Source: Acidobacteriota bacterium (GTDB taxonomy: Bacteria > Acidobacteriota > Polarisedimenticolia > J045). From it: a DNA stretch of 33,729 nucleotides. The stretch spans positions 1 to 33,729 of the forward strand of contig JANTFM010000005.1 in assembly GCA_024763475.1 (NCBI GenBank), in the 5' to 3' direction. The translations under genes and the position numbers were made by a program. Below the pieces are notes generated by a model. It ran no database searches. It saw nothing but the letters and a program-made list of their open reading frames with translations, and was not told the DNA's origin. Shown piece after piece: positions 1 through 8,648 of the stretch. Each line of letters begins with the position of its first letter. Position 1 is the stretch's first letter.

Positions 1-7
1 CGGCCAC
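1..7 (-). CDS. Possible start of a further gene, cut by the window edge
   Basis: On the minus strand a GTG at bases 7-5 follows a good ribosome binding site, GAGGAG at 19-14, with six bases between them. It would be the next gene after cheX in the chemotaxis operon, about 65 bases downstream of the cheX stop. Only two codons lie in the window, so no product can be named. The call rests on the ribosome binding site alone and could be chance. Confidence 0.25.
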
Positions 8-72
8 GCGCGGCTCCTCGGTCAGGGGTGGCGCGTATCTTGACAGAGCTCTCGTGCGGGGTCCACGTGGGG

Positions 73-534
73 TCAGGTCTGCAGGCCCTTGTCGATCGCC
101 AGAATGAGGTGAGCGTGCCCCTCATCGACGGCGAAGCTCATCTCGAAGTTGTGCGGGGCTTCAGCCGTGTCAGTCGGCGGCGTGTGTGGCGAATCGATCC
201 GGTAGACGTCCTCGCCCTCCTTGATACCGGGAAGGACGACGCCGCAGATGATGTTGATCATCTCTCCGAGCGCATCGATCTGGTCCTCCTCAGAGGGCGT
301 CTCATCTTCTCCCATGATGTTGGCGGCAAGCTCCGGGAGGAGTGAACGGCTGAGCCTGAGGGTCATTCTCCCTTTGAGCGGGCCAGAGAACTCGACGCAG
401 GATGAGGTCCAGGCGACGTCGTCGGGAGAAAGATCCTCACCAGGCACGGCGGTCATGAAGGCCGTGTCGGAGAAGGATCTCTCGACGGCCTCCGCGATCA
501 GGTCAGAAACTGAGGCTTGAGTCTGCTGTGTCAT
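73..534 (-). CDS. cheX: CheX-like chemotaxis phosphatase (CheC/CheX/FliY family)
   Basis: A 153-residue protein of the length usual for CheX. The region GEMINIICG carries the E-x2-N pair that in CheC/CheX phosphatases inserts into the CheY active site and removes phosphate from CheY-P. Only one such motif is seen, which is more like CheX than the two-motif CheC. I chose the ATG at 534 because GGAG lies seven bases upstream; an in-frame start further upstream lacks a good site. The gene begins inside the 3' end of the preceding response regulator gene (32-base overlap), so the two are probably translated together. In the cell it would act in the cytoplasm to end the signal carried by the neighbouring CheY-like protein. 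Family assignment is fairly sure; the direct pairing with that CheY is inferred from position. Confidence 0.8.
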   Translation of the reverse strand: MTQQTQASVSDLIAEAVERSFSDTAFMTAVPGEDLSPDDVAWTSSCVEFSGPLKGRMTLRLSRSLLPELAANIMGEDETPSEEDQIDALGEMINIICGVVLPGIKEGEDVYRIDSPHTPPTDTAEAPHNFEMSFAVDEGHAHLILAIDKGLQT

Positions 535-928
535 GGACGGTCTCCACCTTGTCGCGGTCATCGATCAGGGAGTCGAGGATCTCGCGGAGCTGGCTCGGGT
601 TGAAAGGTTTCTTGATGAATGAGGCGTCGAGAACCTCGAGACGATGAACGCGGGCCGCGCTTCCTTCACTGGAGATGACGACGACGGCCGTATCCGCGAG
701 CTCGACGACCTTCCTCATTTCCGTGACGACCTCCTCGCCGTTCATCAGGGGCATGTTGATGTCGATCAGCAGCAGGTCGATCGCTTCGCGCCGCATGAGC
801 TCGAGTGCTTCAATGCCATTCTTGGCCTTGTGGATCTCTGCGATGTTCAAGCCACACATCTTGACGGCTTTCGTGACCATCGATCGCATGACACCGCTAT
901 CGTCGACTACCAGCACCTGGAGTGCCAT
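503..928 (-). CDS. cheY: Single-domain CheY-like response regulator
   Basis: A 141-residue receiver domain without an output domain. The acidic pair D9-D10, the phospho-acceptor D56 (in LLLIDINMP), a serine in VVVISSEG and the lysine of FIKKPF are the standard receiver residues, all in order. The C-terminal 20 or so residues are a charged tail beyond the usual receiver fold; this stretch overlaps the start of cheX in another frame. It lies 17 bases after cheD. It would be phosphorylated by a CheA kinase, which is not encoded in this window, and dephosphorylated by the CheX-like protein encoded next. Whether its target is the flagellar motor or another output cannot be told from the sequence. 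Confidence 0.9.
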   Translation of the reverse strand: MALQVLVVDDSGVMRSMVTKAVKMCGLNIAEIHKAKNGIEALELMRREAIDLLLIDINMPLMNGEEVVTEMRKVVELADTAVVVISSEGSAARVHRLEVLDASFIKKPFNPSQLREILDSLIDDRDKVETVHDTADSSLSF

Positions 929-945
929 GATCGCCTCCCGGGCCC

Positions 946-1446
946 CTAGAGGGGCACGTCCTTCCCGTGAATCAAGAGAGTGGTCTCTCCGGTTGCCAAG
1001 TACAGATACATCGTTCGGGACATGTCCCCTCCGACACTCTCAGCAGAGATGCTGATCCCGTTCTTCCAGAGGAGCTTCTTCAGCATCGTGATGTTTCGCT
1101 TGCCGATCTTGAACAAATCGTTTGCGCCCCGCGTACTCGCCCCGCCCGCAACCTTGACGACGATGCGCTCCTTCTTCGCGCCCGCGGCGTAGGCCTGGCG
1201 AAAGAGCTGCGGAATCCCCGTGTCGACGAAGATGTAAGGGTTCTTCTCGGCTTTGGCCGAATCCACGGAGGAGTTCGGGAGCATGGCATGCAGCATGCCT
1301 CCGACCTTGGTCACAGGGTCGTACACTGTCACGCCGAGGCAGCTGCCCAGTGCGTGGGTCACGATTTGCTCGACCCCGCCAGACGAGATCTTGAGATCGC
1401 TCACTCCGACGCTCAGCTTTCCGCTGACGGGTGTGACAAGATTCAC
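946..1446 (-). CDS. cheD: CheD, chemoreceptor glutamine deamidase
   Basis: A 166-residue protein that keeps the whole CheD signature. T30, C36 (in GSCLGV) and H53 (in GGMLHAMLP) have the same spacing as the catalytic Thr-Cys-His triad of Thermotoga CheD. The family deamidates specific glutamines of methyl-accepting chemotaxis receptors to glutamate, and its activity is often tuned by binding CheC or CheY-P. Its ATG overlaps the stop of cheR by four bases, so translation is coupled. With cheR upstream and cheY and cheX downstream, this forms a receptor-adaptation module. Confidence 0.92.
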   Translation of the reverse strand: MNLVTPVSGKLSVGVSDLKISSGGVEQIVTHALGSCLGVTVYDPVTKVGGMLHAMLPNSSVDSAKAEKNPYIFVDTGIPQLFRQAYAAGAKKERIVVKVAGGASTRGANDLFKIGKRNITMLKKLLWKNGISISAESVGGDMSRTMYLYLATGETTLLIHGKDVPL

Positions 1447-2279
1447 CGGAGCTTCCTGTAGGTGGCTGGCTGAATGTACTGGTAAGCGTGATCAAGACCA
1501 TTGATGGACTCCGAGTGGCCGATCAGGAGGTATCCGCCGGGTCCAAGCAGGTCATGGAAGCGATTGATGAGCTTCTCCTGGGTTGGCTTGTCGAAATAGA
1601 TCATCACGTTGCGGCAAAAGATCACGTCGAAGGGGCCGCTCATCGGCCAGTCCCCCATCAAGTTCAAGTGCGCAAAGGAGACCGGTGTTCGCAGCTCGGG
1701 CTTGACCTGCCATTCGTCGTACTGACTGTTCTTGATAGGAACGAAGTGTCTTCTCAGGAGTTCCTCGGAGACATCGCCAAGCGCCTTGCGTTCGTAGACA
1801 CCTTGCCGGGCCTGGTCGATCACCCGGTCCGAGAGATCGGTGGCGAGGAGGCGGAAGTCCCATGCCGCATACTGTTTCAGGGTCTCCCTGAGCACCATGA
1901 CGATCGTGTAGGCCTCCTGTCCCGTGGAGCAGCCGGCGCTCCAGATTCTCAGTGAGCGTCGACCCTGGTCCAGTTCGGGAACGATCGTCTCTCGCAGGAA
2001 CTGGAAGTGGATCTCCTCGCGGAAGAAGCTCGTCTTGTTCGTGGTCAGCACGTCGATCATTCGACGCAGTTCGTCTCCCGAGCGCTCTGCGGAGACAAAG
2101 TCGAGGTACTCCCCGAATTCGGGGAGCGAGCAGGCGCGCATTCGCTTGCGCAGACGCGCCGCGACCAGGGCTTGTTTACCGTCGTTCAGAGCGATGCCCG
2201 CATGCTTGTAGAGTAGATCGACAACCCGCCGAAACTGGGTCTCATCGAGATCTGGGCTCGCTAGCAGAGAGGATTCCAT
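1443..2279 (-). CDS. cheR: CheR, chemoreceptor glutamate O-methyltransferase
   Basis: A 278-residue protein with the two-domain CheR layout. A helical N-terminal part (about residues 10-75) is followed by a SAM-dependent methyltransferase fold with WSAGCSTGQEAYT (SAM-binding motif), LATDLSD, and FDVIFCRNVMIYFD near the active site. It transfers methyl groups from SAM to receptor glutamates during adaptation. I chose the ATG at 2279; GGAGG lies about ten bases upstream, and the longer reading frame adds only a low-complexity stretch. It heads the cheR-cheD-cheY-cheX operon. No CheB methylesterase, CheA, CheW or receptor gene is in the window, so the rest of the pathway must be encoded elsewhere. 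Confidence 0.92.
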   Translation of the reverse strand: MESSLLASPDLDETQFRRVVDLLYKHAGIALNDGKQALVAARLRKRMRACSLPEFGEYLDFVSAERSGDELRRMIDVLTTNKTSFFREEIHFQFLRETIVPELDQGRRSLRIWSAGCSTGQEAYTIVMVLRETLKQYAAWDFRLLATDLSDRVIDQARQGVYERKALGDVSEELLRRHFVPIKNSQYDEWQVKPELRTPVSFAHLNLMGDWPMSGPFDVIFCRNVMIYFDKPTQEKLINRFHDLLGPGGYLLIGHSESINGLDHAYQYIQPATYRKLR

Positions 2280-2588
2280 GCCCACACGACCTCCACATCC
2301 ACGAGAGTCGGCATCGCAGGACAGTCCCACGATTCCCTCTCCCGGTGTTCGTCGTATCGACCGCGGGCCGCGCGACTTAATTCAGAGTGTTGACGAAGAG
2401 ATCGCGTCGACGAAGCGATCCCCGAAGAAAAACGGCCGGGGTCTCTGGCCCGACCGTCAGTCTTGCAACCACTTTGGCTCCGCGCCACCAACAAGGTCTC
2501 TGTGCTATCGACAACACCACCGACACTGCCCCACAGGGGGCAGACTCTTGCTCAACCTATTGGTATGCGAGCTCTTCGATCCTCCGTG
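2280..2588. other. Gap between cheR and the HU gene
   Basis: About 310 bases without a convincing gene. It holds the HU terminator, listed separately, and must hold the cheR promoter. Two further hairpins are visible: TGCCCC-acag-GGGGCA at 2527-2542, which lacks a T-run on either strand, and a GATCGC...GCGATC pair near 2400-2420. The short reading frames here have no ribosome binding sites or recognisable content. Confidence 0.6.
2425..2456 (-). terminator. Intrinsic terminator downstream of the HU gene
   Basis: Read on the minus strand, the stem CGGTCGGG / CCCGGCCG (eight pairs, one of them G-T) closes an eight-base loop and is followed at once by TTTTTCTT. It lies about 130 bases past the HU stop and upstream of cheR. 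It would separate HU from the chemotaxis operon. Confidence 0.7.
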
Positions 2589-2864
2589 CTAACTGTTGAG
2601 GATTTCCTCGAGCTCTTTGCCCGCACGGAACTTGACCACATTCTTCGCCGGAATCGGAATCTCTGCGCCGGTCTGCGGATTGCGGCCCATGCGACCCTTG
2701 CGCAGGCTCATCGTGAAGGTGCCGAAACCGACGAGAGTCGTGCGCTCGCCCGCTTTCAGGGAATGTGCGATGCCATCCACCATCGCCTCGATGGTCTTGG
2801 CAGCGGCTGCCTTGGTGATCCCGGCATCAGCAGAGATTTTGTCGATCAGCTCAGACTTGTTCAT
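2589..2864 (-). CDS. HU-family DNA-binding protein
   Basis: A 91-residue protein matching HU/IHF along its whole length. It has an N-terminal helical dimerisation part (MNKSELIDKI...), the conserved GFGTF turn near the middle, and the DNA-gripping arm with GRNPQTGAEI and the proline of IPAKN, then FRAGKELEE. HU dimers bend and package DNA without strong sequence preference. The ATG has AAGGAG six bases upstream. It is a single-gene unit on the minus strand, with a likely promoter and a terminator. Telling HU-alpha/beta from IHF by eye is not safe, though GRNPQTG and the short N-terminus favour HU. Confidence 0.95.
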   Translation of the reverse strand: MNKSELIDKISADAGITKAAAAKTIEAMVDGIAHSLKAGERTTLVGFGTFTMSLRKGRMGRNPQTGAEIPIPAKNVVKFRAGKELEEILNS

Positions 2865-2946
2865 AACCGCTCCTTGGCGTTTGGGACGACTGACGCGCGC
2901 AGTTCAGGCTCGCTGGCGTCGCGTTCGCACCGTCCTGTATCGGGTT

Positions 2947-2976
2947 TGTCTATCATGGGTTGCCCTAAGAGGTCAA
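2947..2976 (-). promoter_or_regulatory. Possible promoter of the HU gene
   Basis: On the minus strand TTGACC (2976-2971) and TAGACA (2952-2947) are separated by 18 bases. This resembles a housekeeping sigma promoter with a good -35 and a poor -10 element. It would give a leader of about 75 bases. Assigned by eye only. Confidence 0.35.
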
Positions 2977-3070
2977 TGGTATCGCGTAAACGTTGACTGG
3001 CCCGGAGTCAGGGCCCGAGCCGCTATTGCAGGTCTGGGCCATGGTGAGCCAGGGCGAGTAGAATGCCTCC

Positions 3071-3835
3071 ATGGACAAGAAACGACTCGAGGCGCTACTC
3101 CGCCAGGTCAGCCAGGGATCCCTCTCCGTGCGATCCGCCGCCGAGCGTCTCGCGGCTCTCGAGACCGCGAAGCTCGAGACGGACAAGCTCGAGTATGCCC
3201 GCATCGATCATCATCGACCTCTTCGAAGGGGTATCCCGGAGGTCGTGCTTGGCGAGGGAAAGTCCCCAGGCCAGATTCAGGGGATCGTCGAGCATCTGAT
3301 CGAGAGAAGAGCCCCGGTTCTCGTCACACGCCTCGAGGCTTCCGTCGGCGAGACGCTCGCCGAACGGCATCCGATCGGCCGCTACGATCCGCTCTCCCGC
3401 ACCTACTTCGCTCGTTCGGCGAAAACAAGACGTAAGCCAAGGCCGGGCTTGGTGATCGTTTCCGCTGGAACCGCAGACCTCCCGGTGGCAGAAGAGGCGG
3501 CGGTGACGGCCGAGGCGTTCTCGCTGGTCCCCGATCGTATCTATGATGTGGGCGTGGCCGGCCTGCACCGGCTTCTCGAGCACCTCCCGCGCCTGCGTCA
3601 GGCGAAGGTCGTGATCGTCGTCGCGGGGATGGAGGGCGCGCTACCCTCTGTCGTTGCAGGGCTTGTGGAGGCTCCGGTGATCGGAGTGCCGACCAGCGTG
3701 GGCTACGGGGCTGCCCTGGCAGGGTTCACTGCGCTGATGGGTATGCTCAGCTCCTGTGCCGAGGGTTTGACCGTGGTCAATATCGACAATGGCTTCGGGG
3801 CGGCCTGCGCGGCGAGGGTCATCCTCCAGCGCTGA
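3071..3835 (+). CDS. larB: LarB, pyridinium-3,5-bisthiocarboxylate nickel-pincer cofactor biosynthesis
   Basis: A 254-residue protein, the usual LarB length. The C-terminal half resembles the PurE (AIR carboxylase) fold: VIVSAGTADLPVAEEAA, then VAGMEGALPSVVAGLVEAPVIGVPTSVGYG. The N-terminal part (about residues 1-95) is the LarB-specific extension. LarB carboxylates and hydrolyses nicotinic acid adenine dinucleotide to make the precursor of the nickel-pincer cofactor used by lactate racemase and relatives. The partners larC and larE and any LarA homologue are absent here, so the gene stands alone between HU and dnaG. The ribosome binding site is weak, but the ATG fits the family start. Confidence 0.9.
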   Translation: MDKKRLEALLRQVSQGSLSVRSAAERLAALETAKLETDKLEYARIDHHRPLRRGIPEVVLGEGKSPGQIQGIVEHLIERRAPVLVTRLEASVGETLAERHPIGRYDPLSRTYFARSAKTRRKPRPGLVIVSAGTADLPVAEEAAVTAEAFSLVPDRIYDVGVAGLHRLLEHLPRLRQAKVVIVVAGMEGALPSVVAGLVEAPVIGVPTSVGYGAALAGFTALMGMLSSCAEGLTVVNIDNGFGAACAARVILQR

Positions 3836-3975
3836 AGCTAAGGCATGCAGGACCACACGAAAGCGGATCTTCGCGGAAGCTAAATCCCTAGACAAATTAG
3901 CCTTGCACGCTCGGTAACATCGAAGTAACATTCTGTCAACCGTGCTTTCGGCATCTGTCCGATCGGCGGGTTGGT
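3836..3975. other. Noncoding region after larB with a promoter candidate
   Basis: No gene is seen here. The stretch is richer in A and T than its surroundings and contains GTAACAT twice, 11 bases apart, next to the promoter candidate listed separately. No larB terminator hairpin is clear. Confidence 0.4.
3903..3931 (+). promoter_or_regulatory. Possible promoter for the dnaG region
   Basis: TTGCAC (3903-3908) and TAACAT (3926-3931) are 17 bases apart, the ideal spacing for a sigma-70 promoter, though each hexamer is only a partial match. It sits upstream of a possible small gene and dnaG. Confidence 0.4.
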
Positions 3976-4212
3976 ATGGGTCCTTGGGGGGGCCTATGCA
4001 GGATGATTATAGGGAACGATACGGTGAGGGGTCAGGGTATTTCCGCCCTGAAGAGGCAAATAGGTCGGGTACGAGGAGGGCTAGAGGCTCTGGCAGCAGC
4101 TTTCGGTGTGACGGGCGCCTCTGCGCTCTCGCGGGTGGACCTTGGAAGTCCCTCATTGGGGAATCCACAGGGTTTTGCGGACATCGGAGTCGCGCTTGAC
4201 CGCTTCGGCTAG
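3976..4212 (+). CDS. Possible small protein of unknown function upstream of dnaG
   Basis: A 78-residue reading frame ending five bases before the dnaG ATG. I do not recognise it. The C-terminal 55 residues look protein-like (ALKRQIGRVRGGLEALAAAF, then a glycine/serine-rich end), and the spacing suggests translational coupling to dnaG. Against it, no clear ribosome binding site precedes the ATG at 3976 or the in-frame ATG at 4003, the N-terminus is odd, and a competing frame (3942-4199) is also open. It may be a leader region instead of a gene. Confidence 0.3.
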   Translation: MGPWGGLCRMIIGNDTVRGQGISALKRQIGRVRGGLEALAAAFGVTGASALSRVDLGSPSLGNPQGFADIGVALDRFG

Positions 4213-4217
4213 GACTT

Positions 4218-6011
4218 ATGCCGGGACGCTCTTTCAGGGATTACGTCGAGGAGGTACGCGCCGCCTCAGATATCACCGACGTCGTCGGTGAATCCGTCTC
4301 TCTGCGCAAGGGTGGCAAGGACATGGTCGGCCTGTGTCCGTTCCATCAGGAGAAAACACCGAGTTTCCGCGTCGATCCGGTCAAGGGCGTGTTCTTCTGC
4401 TTTGGGTGCAATGCTGCCGGTGACGTCTTCAGCTTCGTGAGTCAGCTCCACGGCATCAGCTTCAAGGACGCTGTCGAGATGCTCGGTGAGCGACACGGGA
4501 TCTCTCCTCCGACGCAGAGAGCTCCCGAGGCCCAAGCGGCGGAGCGCAAGCGCCGCCGGGTTCTCGAGGCCTTGGAAGCGGCCAACGCGTTCTTCCAGTC
4601 TCGTCTTGGATCGCCGGACGGCGCTCCGGCCAGGGACTATCTGGCGCGCCGGGGCATCGATGAGGACGTGGTGCGTCGCTTTGGCCTCGGTTTCGCCCCC
4701 GACGCCTGGGATGGGCTGCTTCGCCACCTGTGCGGCCGCGGTTACGAGGTTGAGACCCTGCTCGATGCGGGGCTGGTTATTCCCCGCAAGGGTGGTCGCG
4801 GCAATTACGATCGCTTTCGCTCGAGGATCACCTTTCCGATCCGCGACACGGCCGCTCGCACGGTCTCATTTGGTGGCCGCACGATCTCGGATTCGGAGCC
4901 GAAGTACCTCAATGGACCGGAGAGCCTGGTCTACAGCAAGAGCCGTGTTCTTTTCAGGTATTCCGAGGTTGCCCAAGAGATCCGCAAGGGTGGCCGCGCG
5001 GTCATTGTCGAAGGATATTTTGATGCGGTGGGCTTGGCGGCTCGAGGTGTGCCGGCCGTTGTTGCGGTGTGCGGTACCGCGCTGGGCTCGGCGCACGCGG
5101 GTCTTCTCCGCCGGCTGACGGAGGAGGTCGTCTTGTTCCTGGACGGGGACCGTGCTGGTCGCCGGGCCGCCAGACGTGCGATGCAGCCTCTGATCGAGGC
5201 GGGGCTCGGGGTCCGCGTTGCCCTCCCTCCGGAGGGAGAGGATCCTGACGACCTTGCCAGGAAGGGCGGTCTCGCCGCCGTGATGGAATGCCTGGATGGG
5301 GCGATGGACATGCCGGAGTTCCTGGTGGCAGAAGCCAAGCGCGAGTTTGATGTCGAGACCCTTCGAGGCAAGGTTTCGGCTTTGGAGATGATTCTTGGTC
5401 ACCTCGTGCTGCTCCCGAGTTCGCTGGCACGTGCGGAGGCGAGCGATCGGGTGGCGGATGGACTGGGTGTGAAAGACGACATCGTCCGTGAGGAGTTGCA
5501 GCGGGCGGCCCGGCAGCGGCGAGGCAAGCTCCAGCCATCCCTGGGGGCGCCGGATACGGCCAGGCCGGAGTTCGCGCGCAGCGAGGCGGTTCTTCTCCGG
5601 TATTTTGGTGGAGAGGCCTCCACTCACGACGGGGAAGCGGCCGTCGAGTTGGCAAAGCAGTTACCAATGGCGGCCTTGAGCCATCTTTGCAGGAAGGCCA
5701 TCGAGCGTTGGCTCGAGGCCCGTTCGGAGAACGAACCCTGGACGCTCCGGCAGATGGCCGATGCGATCAGTGGACCTGAGGCTCAGCAGGTGCTTGCCTT
5801 GGCCTTCGAATCCGCGGCGGAGCCGGGAATCGAAGAGGCCCGGGGGTGTTTGCTCACTCTCAGGGAGCAGGGACTCAAGGCTCGATTGCAAGCGGTGCAG
5901 GAAGAGATCGACAAGACCCCGGGCACGGATGCTCGGGATCGCCTGGTCCAGGAGATGTTCCGTCTGGGCCGCGCAATCCAGGAACTCCACGGGGCGCCCA
6001 GCACCGGATGA
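4218..6011 (+). CDS. dnaG: DNA primase DnaG
   Basis: A 597-residue primase with all three parts. The N-terminal CHC2 zinc domain has C40, H43, C61 and C64. The catalytic core includes the TOPRIM motifs VEGYFDAVGL (acidic residue) and VLFLDGDRAGRRAA (the DxD metal site). The C-terminal region (about 440-597) is the divergent helicase-interaction part. DnaG makes RNA primers for replication forks together with the DnaB helicase. The start at 4218 gives the standard N-terminus, with a weak AGGA close upstream. It is followed by rpoD, the classic macromolecular-synthesis pairing found in many bacteria, although rpsU is missing here. Confidence 0.97.
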   Translation: MPGRSFRDYVEEVRAASDITDVVGESVSLRKGGKDMVGLCPFHQEKTPSFRVDPVKGVFFCFGCNAAGDVFSFVSQLHGISFKDAVEMLGERHGISPPTQRAPEAQAAERKRRRVLEALEAANAFFQSRLGSPDGAPARDYLARRGIDEDVVRRFGLGFAPDAWDGLLRHLCGRGYEVETLLDAGLVIPRKGGRGNYDRFRSRITFPIRDTAARTVSFGGRTISDSEPKYLNGPESLVYSKSRVLFRYSEVAQEIRKGGRAVIVEGYFDAVGLAARGVPAVVAVCGTALGSAHAGLLRRLTEEVVLFLDGDRAGRRAARRAMQPLIEAGLGVRVALPPEGEDPDDLARKGGLAAVMECLDGAMDMPEFLVAEAKREFDVETLRGKVSALEMILGHLVLLPSSLARAEASDRVADGLGVKDDIVREELQRAARQRRGKLQPSLGAPDTARPEFARSEAVLLRYFGGEASTHDGEAAVELAKQLPMAALSHLCRKAIERWLEARSENEPWTLRQMADAISGPEAQQVLALAFESAAEPGIEEARGCLLTLREQGLKARLQAVQEEIDKTPGTDARDRLVQEMFRLGRAIQELHGAPSTG

Positions 6012-6202
6012 GTTCCTCGGGACGGGTCGATTGGGCTTGCGACCAGCTGTGGCTGGGCGCGTGGTGGCCTCCAGGGCGGCGGATGGACCGCAAGTTCTGG
6101 AAGCAAAGGCAGTAGTTGCAGCTTTGGCAGGATAACAGTAGGGCTAGGCGATAGTGGGTACTTTCCGGCTCAGGAAATATCCGGGGCCCGGGAGATCGGA
6201 CA

Positions 6203-7942
<1,740 letters not shown>

Positions 7943-7977
7943 TCGGAACAGGCTGACAACGAACGAATCGTTGCATG

Positions 7978-8006
7978 AAAAAGGGCGGCCGCCTGGCCGC
8001 CCTTTT
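7978..8006. terminator. Strong bidirectional intrinsic terminator
   Basis: GGGCGGCC (7983-7990) pairs perfectly with GGCCGCCC (7995-8002) around the loop GCCT. It has AAAAA on the left and TTTTCTT on the right, so it can end transcripts from both sides: rpoD from the left and the ferredoxin gene from the right. Confidence 0.92.
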
Positions 8007-8057
8007 CTTGTGCGATTCCGAAGAGGAATCGGAGTGCCTGGTGCTGCAGGGATTCGG

Positions 8058-8291
8058 CTACTCGCCGTCGTCTCCGATGGCCTCGTCCGGGCAGGAGTCC
8101 ATGGCTTCTTCGCAGGCTTCCGTCTCGTCAGCGTTCTCGGGCTGCTTGAAGACGAGGGCGTGATCATCATCATCGTCCATCTTGAAGTTGTCGGGAGCGG
8201 TGCTCACGCAGACCTGGCAACCGCTGCAATTCTCATCCACATAGAACTTGCCGGGTACGTTATCGTCTTGCTTGGCAGACTTGTCAGCCAT
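8058..8291 (-). CDS. Small acidic single-cluster ferredoxin
   Basis: A 77-residue protein. C22, C25 and C28 (CSGCQVC) and the distant C67 followed by proline form the ligand set of a single [4Fe-4S] cluster of the Fer4_13/Fer4_15 type. An extra cysteine at 60 is unlikely to be a ligand. Between them is a run of five aspartates (39-43), and the C-terminus is strongly acidic. Such proteins are soluble low-potential electron carriers; the partner is unknown. I chose the inner ATG at 8291, which has AAAGG nine bases upstream and gives the usual N-terminus. It is a single-gene unit facing rpoD, sharing the terminator between them. Confidence 0.88.
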   Translation of the reverse strand: MADKSAKQDDNVPGKFYVDENCSGCQVCVSTAPDNFKMDDDDDHALVFKQPENADETEACEEAMDSCPDEAIGDDGE

Positions 8292-8648
8292 GAGGTCGGC
8301 CTTTCTCGAGATCATCCTCGAATTTGACCCCGGTCTTCGCCCTGGGTCGGTAGATAAGGGTTGAACAATCCAGCGCTAAGTTAGCCCGATTCGTCCCAAA
8401 AAACCAGATCTAGTAGGCCGCTGTTGGCCAGAAAAACTTACGCGGAGAAAGCAGTAAAGCGGTCGCCATGGCAAGACTCCAGGGAAGGGCGACGAACACG
8501 AGTGCGGTGAGATAGAGATTCGTCACATTCTTCGCCGGTCGAGAGTGCCCTTGGCTGCGTTGGGCCTCCGCCACATACTCCCGGTTTCGCGTCGTCGGCC
8601 CGCCTTGTCAGAGACGCCGTTGGCTCGCCGAATCGTGCGACGGGTTTT
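8292..8648. other. Gap between the VWFA-like gene and ferredoxin
   Basis: About 357 bases in which I see no gene. It should carry the ferredoxin promoter on the minus strand, but no convincing -35/-10 pair with correct spacing was found. A weak GGCC-aacagc-GGCC hairpin on the minus strand near 8418-8431, followed after 13 bases by a run of six T, might end the VWFA-like transcript. A reading frame at 8438-8734 overlaps the VWFA-like gene end, is low in protein character and was not accepted. Confidence 0.45.

Noticed and set aside
6012-6202. Promoter of rpoD in the gap after dnaG
   Set aside because: TTGCAG and TTGGCA hexamers are present, but no -10 element lies at a proper distance, so I did not list one.
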